Assembly (NCBI GenBank): GCA_944359595.1
Contig: CALVSV010000012.1
Coordinates: 1-13,544 of the forward strand
From: an uncultured Bacilli bacterium
Lineage (GTDB): Bacteria > Bacillota_I > Bacilli_A > RF39 > UBA660
DNA: 13,544 nt
Direction of reading: 5' to 3'
Shown here: positions 13,535-13,544 of the stretch, piece by piece
Position numbering within the stretch: position 1 is the first letter of the stretch
Layout of the letters: each line of letters opens with the position of its first letter
Notes under the pieces: generated by a model
The model's database searches: none
What the model was told of the DNA's origin: nothing
The model's input: the letters and a program-made list of their open reading frames with translations, nothing else
Translations under genes and position numbers: made by a program

Positions 13535-13544
13535 AGTCTTTATA

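Overview
The window is a very A+T-rich stretch of chromosome with compact, mostly leftward operons. It fits an uncultured low-GC Bacillota of the Bacilli, close to the AT-rich gut lineages near Mollicutes. The lineage is inferred from family content (RNase HIII, TmcAL, a DUF1292 protein, CvpA, Gram-positive Shine-Dalgarno sequences such as GGAGGTGAT), not from a marker gene. All Trp codons in the intact ORFs must be TGG, and 13 of the 16 visible stops are TAA (two TAG, one TGA), so the standard bacterial code is the simplest reading. There are no rRNA, tRNA, CRISPR, IS or phage genes.

Layout: (1) 1-81, the N-terminus of a leftward membrane-anchored protein cut by the window edge, behind a structured leader (82-190) with riboswitch-like architecture. 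(2) 213-905, a CvpA-family membrane protein. (3) 984-2818, two tandem, translationally coupled paralogues of the putative amidoligase (COOH-NH2 ligase) family. They are expressed leftward from a promoter lying back to back with that of (4) rnhC, RNase HIII, at 2935-3972. That RNase HIII carries an inserted topoisomerase-type C4 zinc ribbon. (5) 7522-4192, a leftward operon: unknown 195-aa protein, NatA-like ABC ATPase, NatB-like permease, Nudix hydrolase. (6) 7637-8764, tmcAL on the + strand. (7) 11194-8774, a leftward operon of three prepilin-like proteins. (8) 11829-11308, a membrane-anchored thioredoxin-like protein. (9) 13534-11903, two unknown proteins and a DUF1292 protein with a long acidic tail.

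Functional themes: RNase HIII (RNA/DNA hybrid removal) and TmcAL (tRNA-Met wobble acetylation) are housekeeping. The pilin trio and the thioredoxin-like protein plausibly work together outside the membrane, because two of the pilins are rich in cysteines. The NatAB-like exporter operon and the amidoligase pair are the accessory parts with no known substrate. No pilus assembly ATPase, platform protein or prepilin peptidase lies in the window.

Several starts were moved from the longest-ORF start using Shine-Dalgarno position, promoter position and family N-termini: second amidoligase (2818), Nudix (4716), permease (6071), TmcAL (7637), small pilin (GTG at 10107). In five transcription units the stop codon lies inside or touches the terminator-like hairpin, a mark of a compact genome. 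The most interesting candidates are the leader at 82-190, the tandem amidoligases, the zinc-ribbon RNase HIII and the pilin/thioredoxin cluster.
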